From Eleginops maclovinus (Eukaryota; Chordata; Actinopteri; Perciformes; Eleginopidae): a DNA stretch of 64,000 nucleotides. The stretch covers positions 9,951,983 through 10,015,982 of the forward strand of contig NC_086351.1 in NCBI RefSeq assembly GCF_036324505.1. Direction: 5' to 3'. The translations under genes were made by a program, and so were the position numbers. Shown here one piece after another: positions 15,216 through 28,600 of the stretch. The notes below the pieces were generated by a model. The model was not told where the DNA came from and did not search any database. It saw only the letters and a program-made list of their open reading frames with translations. Position 1 is the stretch's first letter, and each line of letters opens with the position of its first letter.

Positions 15216-17053
15216 GTATGGCGGGGTCAACTCAGGTCGGTTTTAAAAACGAAATTACTACAATTATTTATATTGTATTGTGAAATGATATAGTTGGCTA
15301 AGCGTAAATAAAACGTCTGACATAGAATAATGTATATATATGTTTTAATTAAAAGACATGTCTAAAGGGGACCTTTGGGGGGAGCTCCAGCGCTAACCTT
15401 GCTCCAAGCTAGAAGTGAAGACCTCAAATTTGGCCTCAGGACATTTCAAGAGGGTGGATTGAAAAATTGTTTTAAAAATGTAACTGCCTTCCCCCTTTTA
15501 CATCCTATATATTTGGGGAGGGCAGGGGCATGGGGTTGTTTACCTTAACATGTTTGTCTAATCTGACTTTTTGATCCTTTATTTAACTGGGTTGTGTAAA
15601 TTTGAACTCCAATGCCCCTGTTAAAAATGAACAAATCTACATAACTATGTGTTGAATCAAGTGGATGATCAACACATATAAACTAAGTTGAACCACCTTT
15701 TCCTTTCACAAATGTAATCTGTAGCCTTTACTGTCTGGGACAACCTTTATAGTAGATCTAGTGTTGATACATAATATGATTTGGTGTGATGTAAGTTTTA
15801 ACATGAACATTTTGTATTATATTTAAGAGCTTTATTTGGTGGTATTTTACCTTGTGATGTATAGCTACATTACTGTTTCGTATACAGTACAATACTGTGT
15901 CATTGGGAAGATTACCCATCAAGCTATGTAGATGTTGGGACTGCTTCATGGATGTTTAAGAGGCCCATGGCTGCACACACTTTTTAATGTTACTTTTTGA
16001 TGTCAATCTTTGATCAGAATCCGAATACATTTATTCGTCCCACAGAGTGGAAATTTACATCAGACATAATTTGGGAAAGTAAGTTTCCTGGTAAATATAT
16101 CAGTCATTCTTTATCATGAAACAAACCATGTTTTTATCCTTTAATTGTTTCATGTTACAGCAATGGAAATAAAATTTTTAAAAAAAACAAACAAAGAGCA
16201 ACAAAATAGAAAATCTATTAAGACTTTAATTTTCTTATTGCTTTTCAATTCAATTTTGGACAGTGGTTGATATCTTTTACATGAATAAGTTACATAATAA
16301 ATAAAGCAAACATAATATAAAGCATTTTCTCTCACGTTTTCACATAAGGCATTTATAGCAGCAGACATTGCCAACAGAGTTTCATTAACCTGAAATAGTG
16401 TTTCCAGTTGACATCTGCCCTAACCAGCTTCAAACAGGACAGTTTAAAACCCAGATCAAAACAGAAGAATTTTACCTGCGTTAAAGTCAAACAAGGCAAA
16501 ACTATCTCAGGGGTGTTCCAGGAAACTCTGCACCAGTGTTTGGAAATTAAATAAGAAACAAGGTAAACACTGGTTTCGGCCGTAAAGCAGTGGAAGTCAC
16601 AGGAGGTAGCATCTTACTCTCCTGCCAATCATTTTCTGTCCTTTTTTTATTCGTGCAGCAGGCAATGTTTATTGATCGCAATGATTATCATAGCCATCGA
16701 TTCACATTCAACTGCATTTTTCATAGTCGCTGTAGTTAAAGCTGTACAAGAATTCCTTCAACATAAAGCTGTGTTGAAGGTTTGCCGATGCACAGATATC
16801 CTCTTCCAATAATTTACCATGGCTGTCTTGCTTAGTAAGACACCGGTTCATCATCAGAACAAGGAACTGACTGGCAGCAACACCGAAACATTTGCATACA
16901 AAAAACATGACATGATGACCTTGGATCTGCCAGTGTATGTGCCCTTTACACAAATCATATTGCACTCAGCACTTAACCTTTATTTTAACACAATACTTTG
17001 GAGACTGAGAAGGGGACCAGACTTAGGGCTTATAAAAAAAAGACTTCCAGTTT

Positions 17054-18305
17054 CCAAAATGATTGTGCAATTTCGCTATGGCAATTAAAAAGTAGAGGAG
17101 ATCTGTTCATTTTGTATCAAGTATGGTAGTAACCTCAACTATGAAACTTCAGAATAAGAAGAAAGAATCATAAACTCACTTGAAGTGATTTGAAAAATTT
17201 TTTTTGCAAATGATTGAGGATAAAAGCAAGATTTGGTCAATAACAAAACTTCTCCAAATACTTTGTGTATTCTACTCTTTTGCATTCAATAAATCGTTTT
17301 CTGTAATGTCTTTCACAAAGGATTTCACACATGTCATGGTGGAATTATATAGACATTACTCCAGTGCAGTTGCCTGTGTTAAAATGTGCTAATCGTGCTT
17401 TAGTGGGGAGCATGTGCAGCGGGCCAACACGGATTGGGGTTAATTCGGCAAAAGATTTTTCGCAAAGGGAGGAAAAGGTCTCTTTGGAGCATTTCGCACT
17501 AGGGGCCGACTCCTGAGACTTGACAAATGTGCTTTCTGATGAACGAACACACCTGAGTTTTGCCCCTGGCAGAGCAATGAATGTTGGTGACAATTGGTCA
17601 TCTGAAAGACCCACAGCTTTTTCTTGCCTGTCTTGGCATGGTTTTCACTTCAACAATACACACAAACAGGCCCAATGTCATATCTCGTCTTTCGCGTGAA
17701 TCATAGCAGTGTGTGCATGTACAAAGGCACCTGTTGGTCAGACACAACGTCAGACCCCAAACACTCGACATAGCTTTCACCACACTGCACTTTCACAAGT
17801 AGCACACTCACACATGCTTGTTTGCGCTTGTGCCAAGCTTGCATTCCTCTGCTCGCGTGTCCACACGCGGGTTAAGTTTGAGCCACACAAGCTGTCGCTC
17901 TGTCTGGCTTTACACCTCAAATGGCTTTATGAATGCTAGACCCCATGACTGAATCAACACCAAGTGGCCCTCGACCCAATCCGACAACGAGCTGGATCAA
18001 TGTAGAAACTTACCAGCGCACCAGGGCTGAATAATATGCCCAGGTTTCTTGTAGCCTGCAACATGGCGTGGAGTGTGTCGTCCACGATGTGTCGCTTGTT
18101 ACCATTCTGGCTCCCAGCTTCTTAACAGCGCTCTGCAGTCTATGGTGCTTGTGTTTGGCTCTCTTTGCCCATCAAACCAGTTTCTCTCCTGCAATGAATC
18201 ACTCTCGACATGCGTGAGCTTGCTTGCAGCCTTCAAGATCGAGGATATTCACAAACTGGGCCCTTGTATGCATTTTCGCCCATTCATACTCACAAAAACG
18301 TTCCA
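17054..18305. repeat. direct duplicate, copy A (shorter, deletion-rich)
   Basis: This stretch aligns in the same orientation with 18842-20462 along its whole length. Shared blocks include CTTCTCCAAA, GTGCAGCGGGCC, CTGTCTGGCTTT, GACCCAATCCGACAACGAG, AACAGCGCTCTGCAGT and GGATATTCACAA. Copy A is about 370 nt shorter, with the loss spread over many gaps of one to a few bases. The copied part is the downstream flank or 3' UTR region of mamstr. No coding exon is duplicated. Confidence 0.8.
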
Positions 18306-18791
18306 TCAACCACAACTGATTTCCAACCACCAGCTGCTTACCTATTAGCAGATTCAGTCTCCCAACCTGATGCAGGTCTACAATTTTGTCTCTGGTCTCC
18401 TTTGACAGCTCTTTGGTCTTGGCCATAGTGGTTTGGAGTATGACTGTTTGAGTTGTGGACAGGTGTCTTTTATACTGATAACGAGTTCAAAAAGGTGCCA
18501 TTACTACAGGTAACGAGTGGAGGACAGAGGAGCCTCTTAAAGAAGAAGTTACAGGTCTGTGAGAGCCAGAAATCTTGCTTGTTTGTAGGTGACCAAATAC
18601 TTATTTTACTGAGGAATTTACCAATTAATTCATTAAAAATCCTACAATGTGATTTCCTGGATTTTTTTTTCTCATTCTGTCTCTCATAGTTGAGGTATAC
18701 CTATGATGAAAATTACAGGCCTCTCTCATCTTTTTAAATGGGAGAACTTGCACAATTGGTGGCTGACTAAATACTTTTTTGCCCCACTGTA
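18303..18791 (-). mobile_element. Tc1/mariner transposon fragment, 5' end with terminal repeat and transposase start
   Basis: Read on the minus strand, a terminal repeat begins TACAGTGGGGCAAAAAAGTA at 18791. A non-coding leader follows, then a transposase start at 18426 (MAKTKELSKETRDKIVDLHQ) that runs about 35 codons, covering only the first helix of the DNA-binding domain. The catalytic domain and the other terminal repeat are missing, so the copy is dead. Its broken end coincides with the end of duplicate copy A. Confidence 0.85.
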
Positions 18792-18841
18792 GTTATCAGA
18801 CAATACAAATGTTCAAGATGTAATTGAGCCAATAAGAGCTC

Positions 18842-20462
18842 TCCAAAATGATTGATGCAACATTTCGCTAATTAAGGGCAGAATATAAGTTCATGTAGAG
18901 GAGATCTTGTATCTAAATTAGATTTGTCTTGTATGGCACAGGTTAATGGTAGTTAACCCTCATCAGACGTTATACTTCATGATATTAAGCAGGGTTGTGA
19001 ATGGAATCATAACTCACTGAAAGTGTATTATGCAAACAAATAATGTGCCCGTTTCTGCACGACCAGTAACTCATGCAGGATGAAAAGCAAGATCTCTGTC
19101 ATCATTAAGAAACTTCTCCAAACATATTATTTTGTGCTAATTCTACAGTGCATTTTCATTAAATATAAATGGTCGTTTTTGTATATTGAAATATACAGCA
19201 AAGATTTAACAATGTCAAATAATACTGGTGGAATTAATAATAAATAAATTAAACTAAGTGAACAGGTGTGGCCTTGGGGTTGGGTTATAAATTGTGCTAA
19301 ATCGTGCTTTTCTAGTAGCCGGGTAAGCACTGTGCAGCGGGCCAGACACGGTTGGGGGTTAATCAGGGAACAAAATGACCACCTGTTTTCGCAAAGCGAA
19401 GAGGAAAGGTCCCTCTGATTGGAGCATTTGTATGGGCACTATTTTTGGGGTGGTTGCCTGATTGCTCTCCTTGAGAACTGTGACTTAAACAAGGTAATGT
19501 GACTGTTCTGATGATTACACTGGATAACTACACTGGAGTTATTGCCCGCTGGCAATGAGCATACAATGAAATGTCTGGTCTGAAATATGGACATAAAAAG
19601 CCACAGCTTTTTTTTTTCTCTGTCTTCGGCATGTATCCTCTCACCGTTCAATCGTAATACACACACAAACAGGCACACTTAATTGTAACCAAACAAATAA
19701 CTACAAGTGCATTTGGCGTTGAAATGTACATGGAAGCAGTTGGGTGTTGACATGTACAAAAAAGAAGCAGCCTTGTGTGGTCAGACACACAGTCAGACAT
19801 ATTGAACACACACATACTCGACACATAAGCTTTCACACACACTTGCACGTACACAAGAGCACACTCACACACACTGCTTGTTTGCTGCTTGTGCCAGCTT
19901 GCTTCCTCTGCATGCCGACTGTGTGTCTGGCACCGGGGTTAAGGTCTGGAGCCACACACAAGCTGTGCGCTCTGTCTGGCTTTTACACACTCTAAATGGG
20001 CTTTATGAATGGCTAGGACTCAATGACTGAATCAACACCAGGGGCCACACTCGACCCAATCCGACAACGAGTTTTGGAGATAAGTCAGAAACAACATTCT
20101 CCCAGCGCATCCAGGAAGCATGTTTAAATTAATATGCCACGAGGTTTTCTTTTGTTTAGCACTGCAAACATTGTGCTGTGGAGTGTGTCAGTCCACAGAT
20201 GTGTCGCTTGTTTACCATTTCTGGCTGAGCCCAAGTGCTTTTAAACAGCGCTCTGCAGTGTCTATGTGTGTGCTTGTGTTTGTGCTCTCTTTGCCCCATC
20301 AAAGCCATGTTTAATCTCTTCGCTGCAATGAATCCAGCTCTCGACATTGCGTGGAGCCAGTGACTCTGACAGCCTTTCAATGATGGAGGATATTCACAAT
20401 CTTGGGCCCTTAGTGGGATGCATTTTCGCCCCATTCACTACCATCACAAAAAAACGTTCACA
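18842..20462. repeat. direct duplicate, copy B (longer), adjoining mamstr
   Basis: This is the longer partner of 17054-18305, separated from it by the Tc1 fragment. It ends 37 nt before the mamstr stop codon, so it forms the gene's immediate downstream region. Its sequence reads smoothly, with intact short CA runs where copy A has lost bases. Confidence 0.8.
20310..20315 (-). terminator. mamstr: candidate polyadenylation signal ATTAAA, mamstr
   Basis: A minus-strand ATTAAA variant lies about 185 nt past the mamstr stop codon, inside duplicated copy B. The matching position of copy A lacks it. It is weak evidence on its own. Confidence 0.25.
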
Positions 20463-20498
20463 TACAGTACCTACAAACACTGATGCACACAGAATTCC

Positions 20499-22605
20499 TC
20501 ACCACTGCTCTATCATTAGATCCAACACTCGACTGACATTCAGATCTGAATCCAGACTGAAGTCTGACTCAACAAAAGGAGCTGTCGGGGGAGTAAGAGG
20601 GCGGAGGCCAGATGTCAGTGTTTCAAGCCAGTCAGCAGCGTCAAACGATGTCAGAGCCCGTCGTTTCCGGGACTTCCCAGTGGACGGCAAAGGGGAAGTA
20701 CAAATGGGAGGCGGGAGAGGAGCTGGGTTCACCTGGCTGGGATTTATTACAGCTGGAGATGGAGGGAGTTCCAGTAACAGAGAGGAGCAAAGAGGTGAGG
20801 GCAGGAAGCTGTCATCCCTATGCTGCTGGGAGGCCTGGCACTGATCTGCTTGAGGAGGAGGCGGCGAAGGGCCCGGGACTGAGTAAGCAGGGGATTTATG
20901 ATCACAGACATTAACAGAGCCTGTAACAGAGGTAGTAAAAAGGATAAGACATTAAAATAAATATGAGTTTAAGTTGTATTCTTTTTTTAATCATGGGACA
21001 CTTACCAACACAAGCTATGGGCTCATCTAGAATGTCATCTATGGACTGCCGAGGGTCCATCTGTGGCCAAAAGAAACACTTAATACCAACTGGGTAAAAG
21101 TAACTTTCTATGATGTCTTCCTGATCAGCCACAGAATCTAACCTGTGCTTTCTGGATCGCCTCCTGTAGTTCCTCCTCCAAGCTGCGAACACTGGGCAAG
21201 GTCTGAACTGGACTCGCTGTAATCTGCACTGGCAGCTCAAAATCCTGGCCAATCACATCACATGGTTGGCAGCAAAACACCTGATTAGAAAGCAGGGGTA
21301 AATTAGTTGACAGCTGGGTGATGGGAGTTTGCTCACATGTTTGACCAGTTTAACAGATTGAAGGTTCTGTAGTGTGCCCTTGAAAAGTGATTATCCAAGA
21401 TGTGTGTGTATTGATTTGTATGTTTACCTGTGTAAACAACACCTCCGTCTGTGTGTCTGTTTCTTGCTTCCCTCTGGAGCATCCAGGATCCTGTTGCAGG
21501 AACGGATGAAGAGATCCCCCACAAGACTGTAAGAGATAATACATTACAACATGAATGATTCTGGAAAAGCAGTCTTCCTGTTATTCTGCATCTCATTATA
21601 GACCAAAGATCCAAGCCAGTCTCTGCACACCTCGTTGCCAGTGCTGGTGGTGCGGTCCCTAGGCCTGCTCCGTAACCTCTCCCTCATTTCCAGCTCCACA
21701 CTCAGCTCCTGCTGCTGCTGCTGCTGCTGCTCATTCTCACTTCTCCAGGGAGTCCCACACTGCAGGGGCGAGGACGACGACATGGGGAGACTGGGACTTG
21801 GAGTTCCTGAGGCGGTGCTGGCAGGAGCCAGGAAGACAGCGTTGGAAAGACATTGTTCACCCGCCAAACTGACTGAAGCATTCGAGAAACCATTCGGCAC
21901 ATTGTTCAGAATTCCATTTTGAGCGTCACTGAGAATCCCATTAGGGACTACTCTATCCGGGATGTACATCTGTTGGTTCGGGCTGCTGCTGGGGGAGTCT
22001 TGTCCAGAGCTGGAGCTTGAGCAGGGGCTCTGGCTGGATGGCAACAGGGCAGTAGGGGTGAGAGGCTCCAGGCTGGTACCCAGCTGGCAGAGGGGAGCAG
22101 GGGTGATGCAGGAGTGAGGAATCTGAAATGGGCGGAGACGCTGCAACAGAGTTGGCTTTGTGCCGGAGACGGGGAGGCCACGCTTTCGCAGCTGCTGCCG
22201 TAACTCTGATACCTGAGGAAAGGGAAGAGCAGAAAGTGGAGGGGAAAAGGATACTTAAGAGTTGTCTTCACCATTCAATGTAAAAAAAAAAACAATCTTT
22301 CAGTGCTTTCATGCTTTTCTTACTGTTAGATCAACGAGATTTGCAGGGAGAAGCTCAGGCTTGGATGCAGAGTTTGTTTCTGAAGGGGTGTGGTTTGTTG
22401 TGGCGGGGACAGGTTGGGGGTTCACTGGCATGGCTCCAGAGGACTTCACAAGATCATTGTGATCACTGGAGGATTTATAGAAGCATTTACTCACCTTAAG
22501 TGTCTGAGGACTAATAACTCATTAACTAAGCGGATAGTTGTGTGGTTTAAACAATCTGGATTTCCTAACGCTGCATCAAATTTGCATACCTGGGCACAAC
22601 TGTGA

Positions 22606-22636
<31 letters not shown>

Positions 22637-25600
22637 TTGTTGTTGCTGTTGTTGTTGTTGTTGCTGGTTTTGGAGGATTTGCAGCTGGAGGAAGACCTGC
22701 TGCTGTTTCAGTATATGGGAGTAGGCTGGATCTAAGGACTGGGTAGGAGCAGGACTCTTCTGTTTGGCTCCTCCTAGAAATAAAGAAATAAACATTATTT
22801 GAAGGAAACATTTAAACAATGGACAAATCGATAGAATGTGTGAATACATGAAGCAAAGTATTGTATCCATACCTCCAGTCCCAGACCCTCCTCTCTGGTC
22901 TGGAGGAATGTACTGGTGATATTTGAGTTTCCTCATTTTGGGTTTGGTGTCGCGCGGTTTCCGTGGGCGGGGAAGATGGTTGAAGTTGAGGGAGGTGGGC
23001 AGTGAGGAGGTGCAGTTGGGGCTGGGAGGCTGAGCTGTCTGTAAAGAGAAACATTTCCCACAATTCAGCTCTACTGTGGTCTCTAATTTCAAAAGCAGTA
23101 TATATAATATCTCAGAGAAATTGTCAAGTCCTTTCACATTGTCAGACGGCATTTGCCCCATGTCAAGGTTAAACTCTTACATGAAATGTTCAAATGCCTC
23201 GCAAATCTCCAGATGACAGCATGTGTGTTTCTGACATGTAGCCATGCTGCTTTTGTGTGAATGCGTTAACCTGCAGGGCAAATACTGAGCTCCCCCAGAA
23301 GTGCAAATTGACAGTAATGAATGCAGAGCAGCATACAGCAGAGCATTGTGTTTGACAAAACAGACGAGTGACCATGCTGTTAGGATGAAGACCTCGACAA
23401 TGCTCTTTTATTGTTTGTGCTGAATACCTGCTGTGACTACATGTCGCGATAACGAGCACATACAAACACATACCAAATATAGATGTTGTTTTTTTCTCGA
23501 TGGAAATGTGATAAAACATGTATTTGACTGAATTCTTGACATTATAATTTTAGAGTCATAAAATTATTCCAAACAAACATGGCCCTTATGAAATTTAAAT
23601 GAGCCACAAAAGGATTGGATGCATGCACTAACCCCACATTACCTTTGGCAGCAGGGGTGTGGTCTGAGAGGTCAGGTACATCCCATTGGGTCTCCCAGTT
23701 GTTACCATTGCGTTTGAGTCAGAAAGTGTTACACTCATGGGTTGTCGAATGCCCTCGGTTGCCGGGAGCAATGCCAAACCAGGCTGAAGGCAGAATAACA
23801 GACCATCAGAGTTGACATTATGAGATGATTATGTGTTTATCAGAGTTTATTGGTAGGAATTAATTCATCAGACTTCCTTGGTGAGTCCTCATCTCAGAGT
23901 TGTTTCCTCACCTGTGAATGTCCGGGGCTTTGGATCAGGGGCGGGCCCACAGCTGAGAAGTCACTCAGTAATTGGTCACCTGAGAGCCCTGGCAATGAAG
24001 AAAAGGCTGGTGATTGATGAACGCCATGATGCTCAGTAGGCGAGGAGGAGGGGCAGGAGGAAATGTCATCTTCGAAGACATCAGCGGACAGAGGGAAAGA
24101 GGCAGGACCTGAGGAAATGAAAAGTGAAAGGAGGTAAGGTCAAAGCAGGAGGAGAGGCAATTGGGTGGGGGGGGGAATAAATGTGTGTGACTGTCTGTGT
24201 GCCTGTGCATGAGGATGTGTGTTGACTCACGGTTCTCCAGGGGCAGTGTGTGTTCGTGCTGTTGATCCACAGGCCCTGGCGGACGCTGGATCCTTTCAGT
24301 AAGGTCCTGCGTCTGCCGAGCCTTCTTCTGCCTCGGGGCCCCACACAAAGTTCTCTCTACAGGGGCACGGAGAAATGGTGCATATAAGTGGAGAGATGGG
24401 GGGGACAGATGGGAGAACGGCAGAGAGGAGAGGGGATTTGGAGAGAGAGAAGCAACAGGATTTCAGAACATATGTGATGTGAGCGTGGCACAACGGTGTT
24501 GCCACAGGCAGTCAATCCACATTCAAACCAGCAGAGGCATCAGAAAATAGTAAACACTCCTGTCCATAGGGAGATGTTCTCCCTTGGAAGTGAACACACA
24601 CATTCACCCAACATTTAAAAAAGGGCAGAAAAGGAAATGAGGGAGTTTGAAAGGCCTGATGTTATAATAATAGTCTTTTCAAATTAAAAAGGAGGTTAAA
24701 GGGTGTGGAGAACAGAGAGAGATGCCAGTAAACAACGGCTCTGATCCCTGGATGGTTGGTGAGTTTATCAGACGCTGTCAATCACTGATATGTTTGCAGG
24801 CTGCTTAAAATGCAGAGTTACAGTGTACAACAAGGTCACATATCTATTTAACTGACAGCTGATGAAACACCAAGCCTATCGCCAGATTTACACGCTTCAA
24901 TTCCTCACACTGTACAACAGGAAGCGTAGAGCAGAGAATGTGTGATAAAATACAGACAGCAAGGAAGAGAGAGAGGGAAATATGCCACTATGCAATTTGT
25001 TGGGAGGACACAGGGTAAAGCAGGAAGGAGACAGCTACATTACTGTATGCAGGGCATCACCTTGTGCAGTTTCAGCATTGAGACCACCAGGGGGCAACTT
25101 TTTTGCAGCACCATCTTCAGCAAGACGCTGCATCAGGAAACAGCAGGTCAAACCAACAGCCCACAGATTACATTGCATTTTATTCAGATAAATCTAAATA
25201 ACACTGAACTTTAATGCCAATGTAGCCTGATGACTTTAACACCACAGTGTCGCTTAGAACATTTGCAAAGTCTATGAAGGAATGGATCCTGTGTAACAGC
25301 GAGACTCACCACTGTAACTGGTCAAATTACTTATTTTAAGGGGAAAAACTGACATACTGGTACACCTAATCATTGCTTACAAGTCATGTTAAATAGTATC
25401 TTGTGAGCATAAATAAGACACTTTAATAAAAAGTGTCTTCGTTATGAAGTACCTACTATATTCAACCATATAAATTATTAGAAATGCTAGGTGTGGAGAA
25501 ATTGTTTTCATGGCTTACTCATACTGCAGCAACAGGATTATTTGATCTATAGTGTGAAAAAGTCATGCGGTTGTATATTATTGAGAAACTGGATTCTACT

Positions 25601-28600
25601 CACCAGAGCTTCACTCTGGTCTTTCTCTGCTTTTTTAGGTGGGCACGCAGGTTTTAGCCCTATAGAAACAGAGAAGATTATATGATATAGAATAGGTTAT
25701 ATGATGAAATGACAAAGCAGTAGTTGTTGTTTTTGTTATTTTTAGAGGATTCTAGTATAGTAGAGGAGCAACTCAGGTGAACCAGAGCATCAACAAAGCT
25801 TTTCAGCCTTCACTCATCTTTCCAAGTTACAGCATGGATCTGTGGTGCTCTTTTGTGTCGGCAGGATATGAAGCACTTTGTGTGCACCCTGCTTCAGCCT
25901 CATGCAGTGAGGGGGGCTGAAGCAGGGTGCACAGCATATCTACACAGTCCTGGAGATTGTTTTTGTATCTATAGCCTACTTAATTACTGTATATTGCATT
26001 TAGTGCAGAGATCTTGGTGAATTTATGTCTATTTTATGCTCATATTAATGCATGATATTTATATTTCCATATTTATTTACTGAAATATTTGTAACAAATC
26101 CTTACATTTCTCCTTATTATTAATGTGAACACCATGTACTTTTTGCATATCATGTATATTTCTGTTTACCGTAGCATAACCCTAACCCCCTGATTCATAA
26201 AACACATATTTCATCGTCCTGAATGAAAGGTTTTTCAGATGAATGAATGGAAAAGTTGTGCATTATACATTGACATCAACCTCTATGCTCAGGCACAACA
26301 AGAGGTTTTAACTAATATAATTAACACAAAAAATATATTAGACTCCAAAAGAACAATAAAAATAAGAGTAAAAGCATGTCAATACAATAAAACCAACAAA
26401 GATGTTTACAAATCAATAGGTAATCATGTGTCAGTGAAAAGAGGTGACCAATCAATCACGATGTAAATGACACACACAGACTAACCTGAGTCTGCATTGA
26501 TTTCACTCTGCCTTCGGTTCTGAATCCTCAACTGCAGGACTGAAAGACAAGAACAGAGATTAAGTTGCTTTGCTAAAGACAAACAAATACAAATTTTAAA
26601 TAAATCACAAGTTACTCAGATACAGAACATTGTTTTGATTTGAAGGACAAATGATCTGGCAAAAAGAAATGGCTCTGACGTATAAAGGAGTTGAGCAATG
26701 CAAACAGCAGGATCATCGTTAGATGATACAGCCTTGTAAATTACTTCACCTCGAGCTTTGCAAGCCTTATGGATTATGTATCTCCTTGCATGCCTGCACA
26801 GACCTACACACCTCCAAATGCACATTAGCATTCAGTACATACACAAACAGGTGAAGCAGGGCAGGGCATGATACATGTCGGTGAGTTTTGAGACCTGAGA
26901 GAAATGACGAGGGGAAGGGGGGGGGCTGTGCAGGGGGGGGCTGAGGGCAGTGACTATTTATCTCTCAGTATGTCTATTTCTGTTAGTCCCATCCCCCCTT
27001 CAGCTGTCCCTCTCTCTCCACAAGCTTCTCATGCATCCCCTCCTCCTCACGTCATCCTCATTTGTGCCTTCCTGTCTCTCTGACAACTCAAAACAAAAGT
27101 TTAACGTTGTAAAAATCTGGATTTAAAGCTGATTATCCCACTGTGCTCTGCTGTCCTAACAAGTCAGGCCAGCAGGGTTTATCACACTGACGTATCTGTT
27201 TGATTCCAGTGTGCGTATGAGTGAGTATCTACAATGTTGTTCAGCTTGTTTCGCCTTTATTGAGTAGTAGAAGAAGGCAGCAAAGGGATAGGAACACAGG
27301 CCACAGTGGTATAAACTCAGCCTTAATATGGGCTACTGCTCTACCATGTGAATTACCAAGGTCCTGTATCTACATTTTAAATTGGAGGTCCCGATATAAG
27401 CCATAGACTTTTTAAAGACATTACCTAACAAGCACTACTGTACATAATGGTCCCCAGCATGTGGGTCAGTCCTCATTAGATGATCAACAAGATAAGACTA
27501 AATAAATATTTCACTCTGAATTATGTTAATAACTTTCTTAGGAATAATTTTTTGCAAATGTCTTGTAAATACTATGTTTCACCTCTTCTTAAAATCATTC
27601 CAATTAAACACTCTTCTCACAACTCATAGATGAGATGAAGGGTTGCGGGTTGACTTTGTTTAAAGGTTAGGAGCCAGTATTTTAACATTATGAGTACAAC
27701 ATTGACTCTAAGCATGTAACGTATTTCTACTTTTGTGACATTTTGTGTGGTAAACACCAACGATAATCGCATCAGAATAAATAAGAACTCTAACAACCTA
27801 CATCATATATATTAATGGCTGACAAAAGCCAATGTTTTTTCCACAAAGAACCAACATGAGTTTGATGTCGCAGCAGACTTTATGGTCTAGCAGAGACTCT
27901 GCTATGTACATACATGATGTCAAACAGAGCAGCTGCCCTGAGGAATCACGTTTTCCAGCAGGTGTTTGTTCACCTAGGGGACTGCGTCTGTGTCATTTCC
28001 CTGCTTTCCTATTTTACCAGCCGTTAACGACAGCTGCCTGGGAACACAACAGCAGCCGCTACAACTTGTAGGGAAACTTAAATTATGCAGTTATTTAATG
28101 CTGTTTGTCACAGAATGCCAGTTGTCTCCTGAAAGTTGTAATCAGTAAAGTAATGCATTGGATTGACTCGGTAATATCATTTGGAAATCATTTCAGATAA
28201 CCTGTGAATATTTTGCCCTCAACATATTGAGAATCTGTAAAAGTAAAACAATCCAGGACTTTGTTTATGTTTGATTGTAGGTTATTAACATATGCAATCA
28301 TTTTGTTAGGGAGTTACTCATTTATTTGAATAAGAAAGATTCCTGGTAAAGGCCAACTGTCTGTTTTTCCATGCCTATCAACAATGGTGTCACACAGTAT
28401 CATGAGCACATCCGTTGGTCTCAACCTCAGCTGTCTACACATCTACTCAAGACACGTGTGTATCAATCACTTAATACATTCACCATGATCAATACCATCA
28501 CTCTATTGATCACATGATAAATAATGTGGCACACCAGCGAATAACCCTCTCCAACACTTCACCTCTGCATATTGATGTCAATGTTGCCAATTACGCCCCA

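Noticed and set aside
18199..18426. Possible host gene starting MAKTKELSKETRD
   Set aside because: It is the N-terminus of a Tc1-type transposase next to a terminal repeat, and is truncated.
20347..20914. Plus-strand open frames of 100-165 codons
   Set aside because: They are antisense to the last mamstr exon, which has clear family similarity on the other strand.
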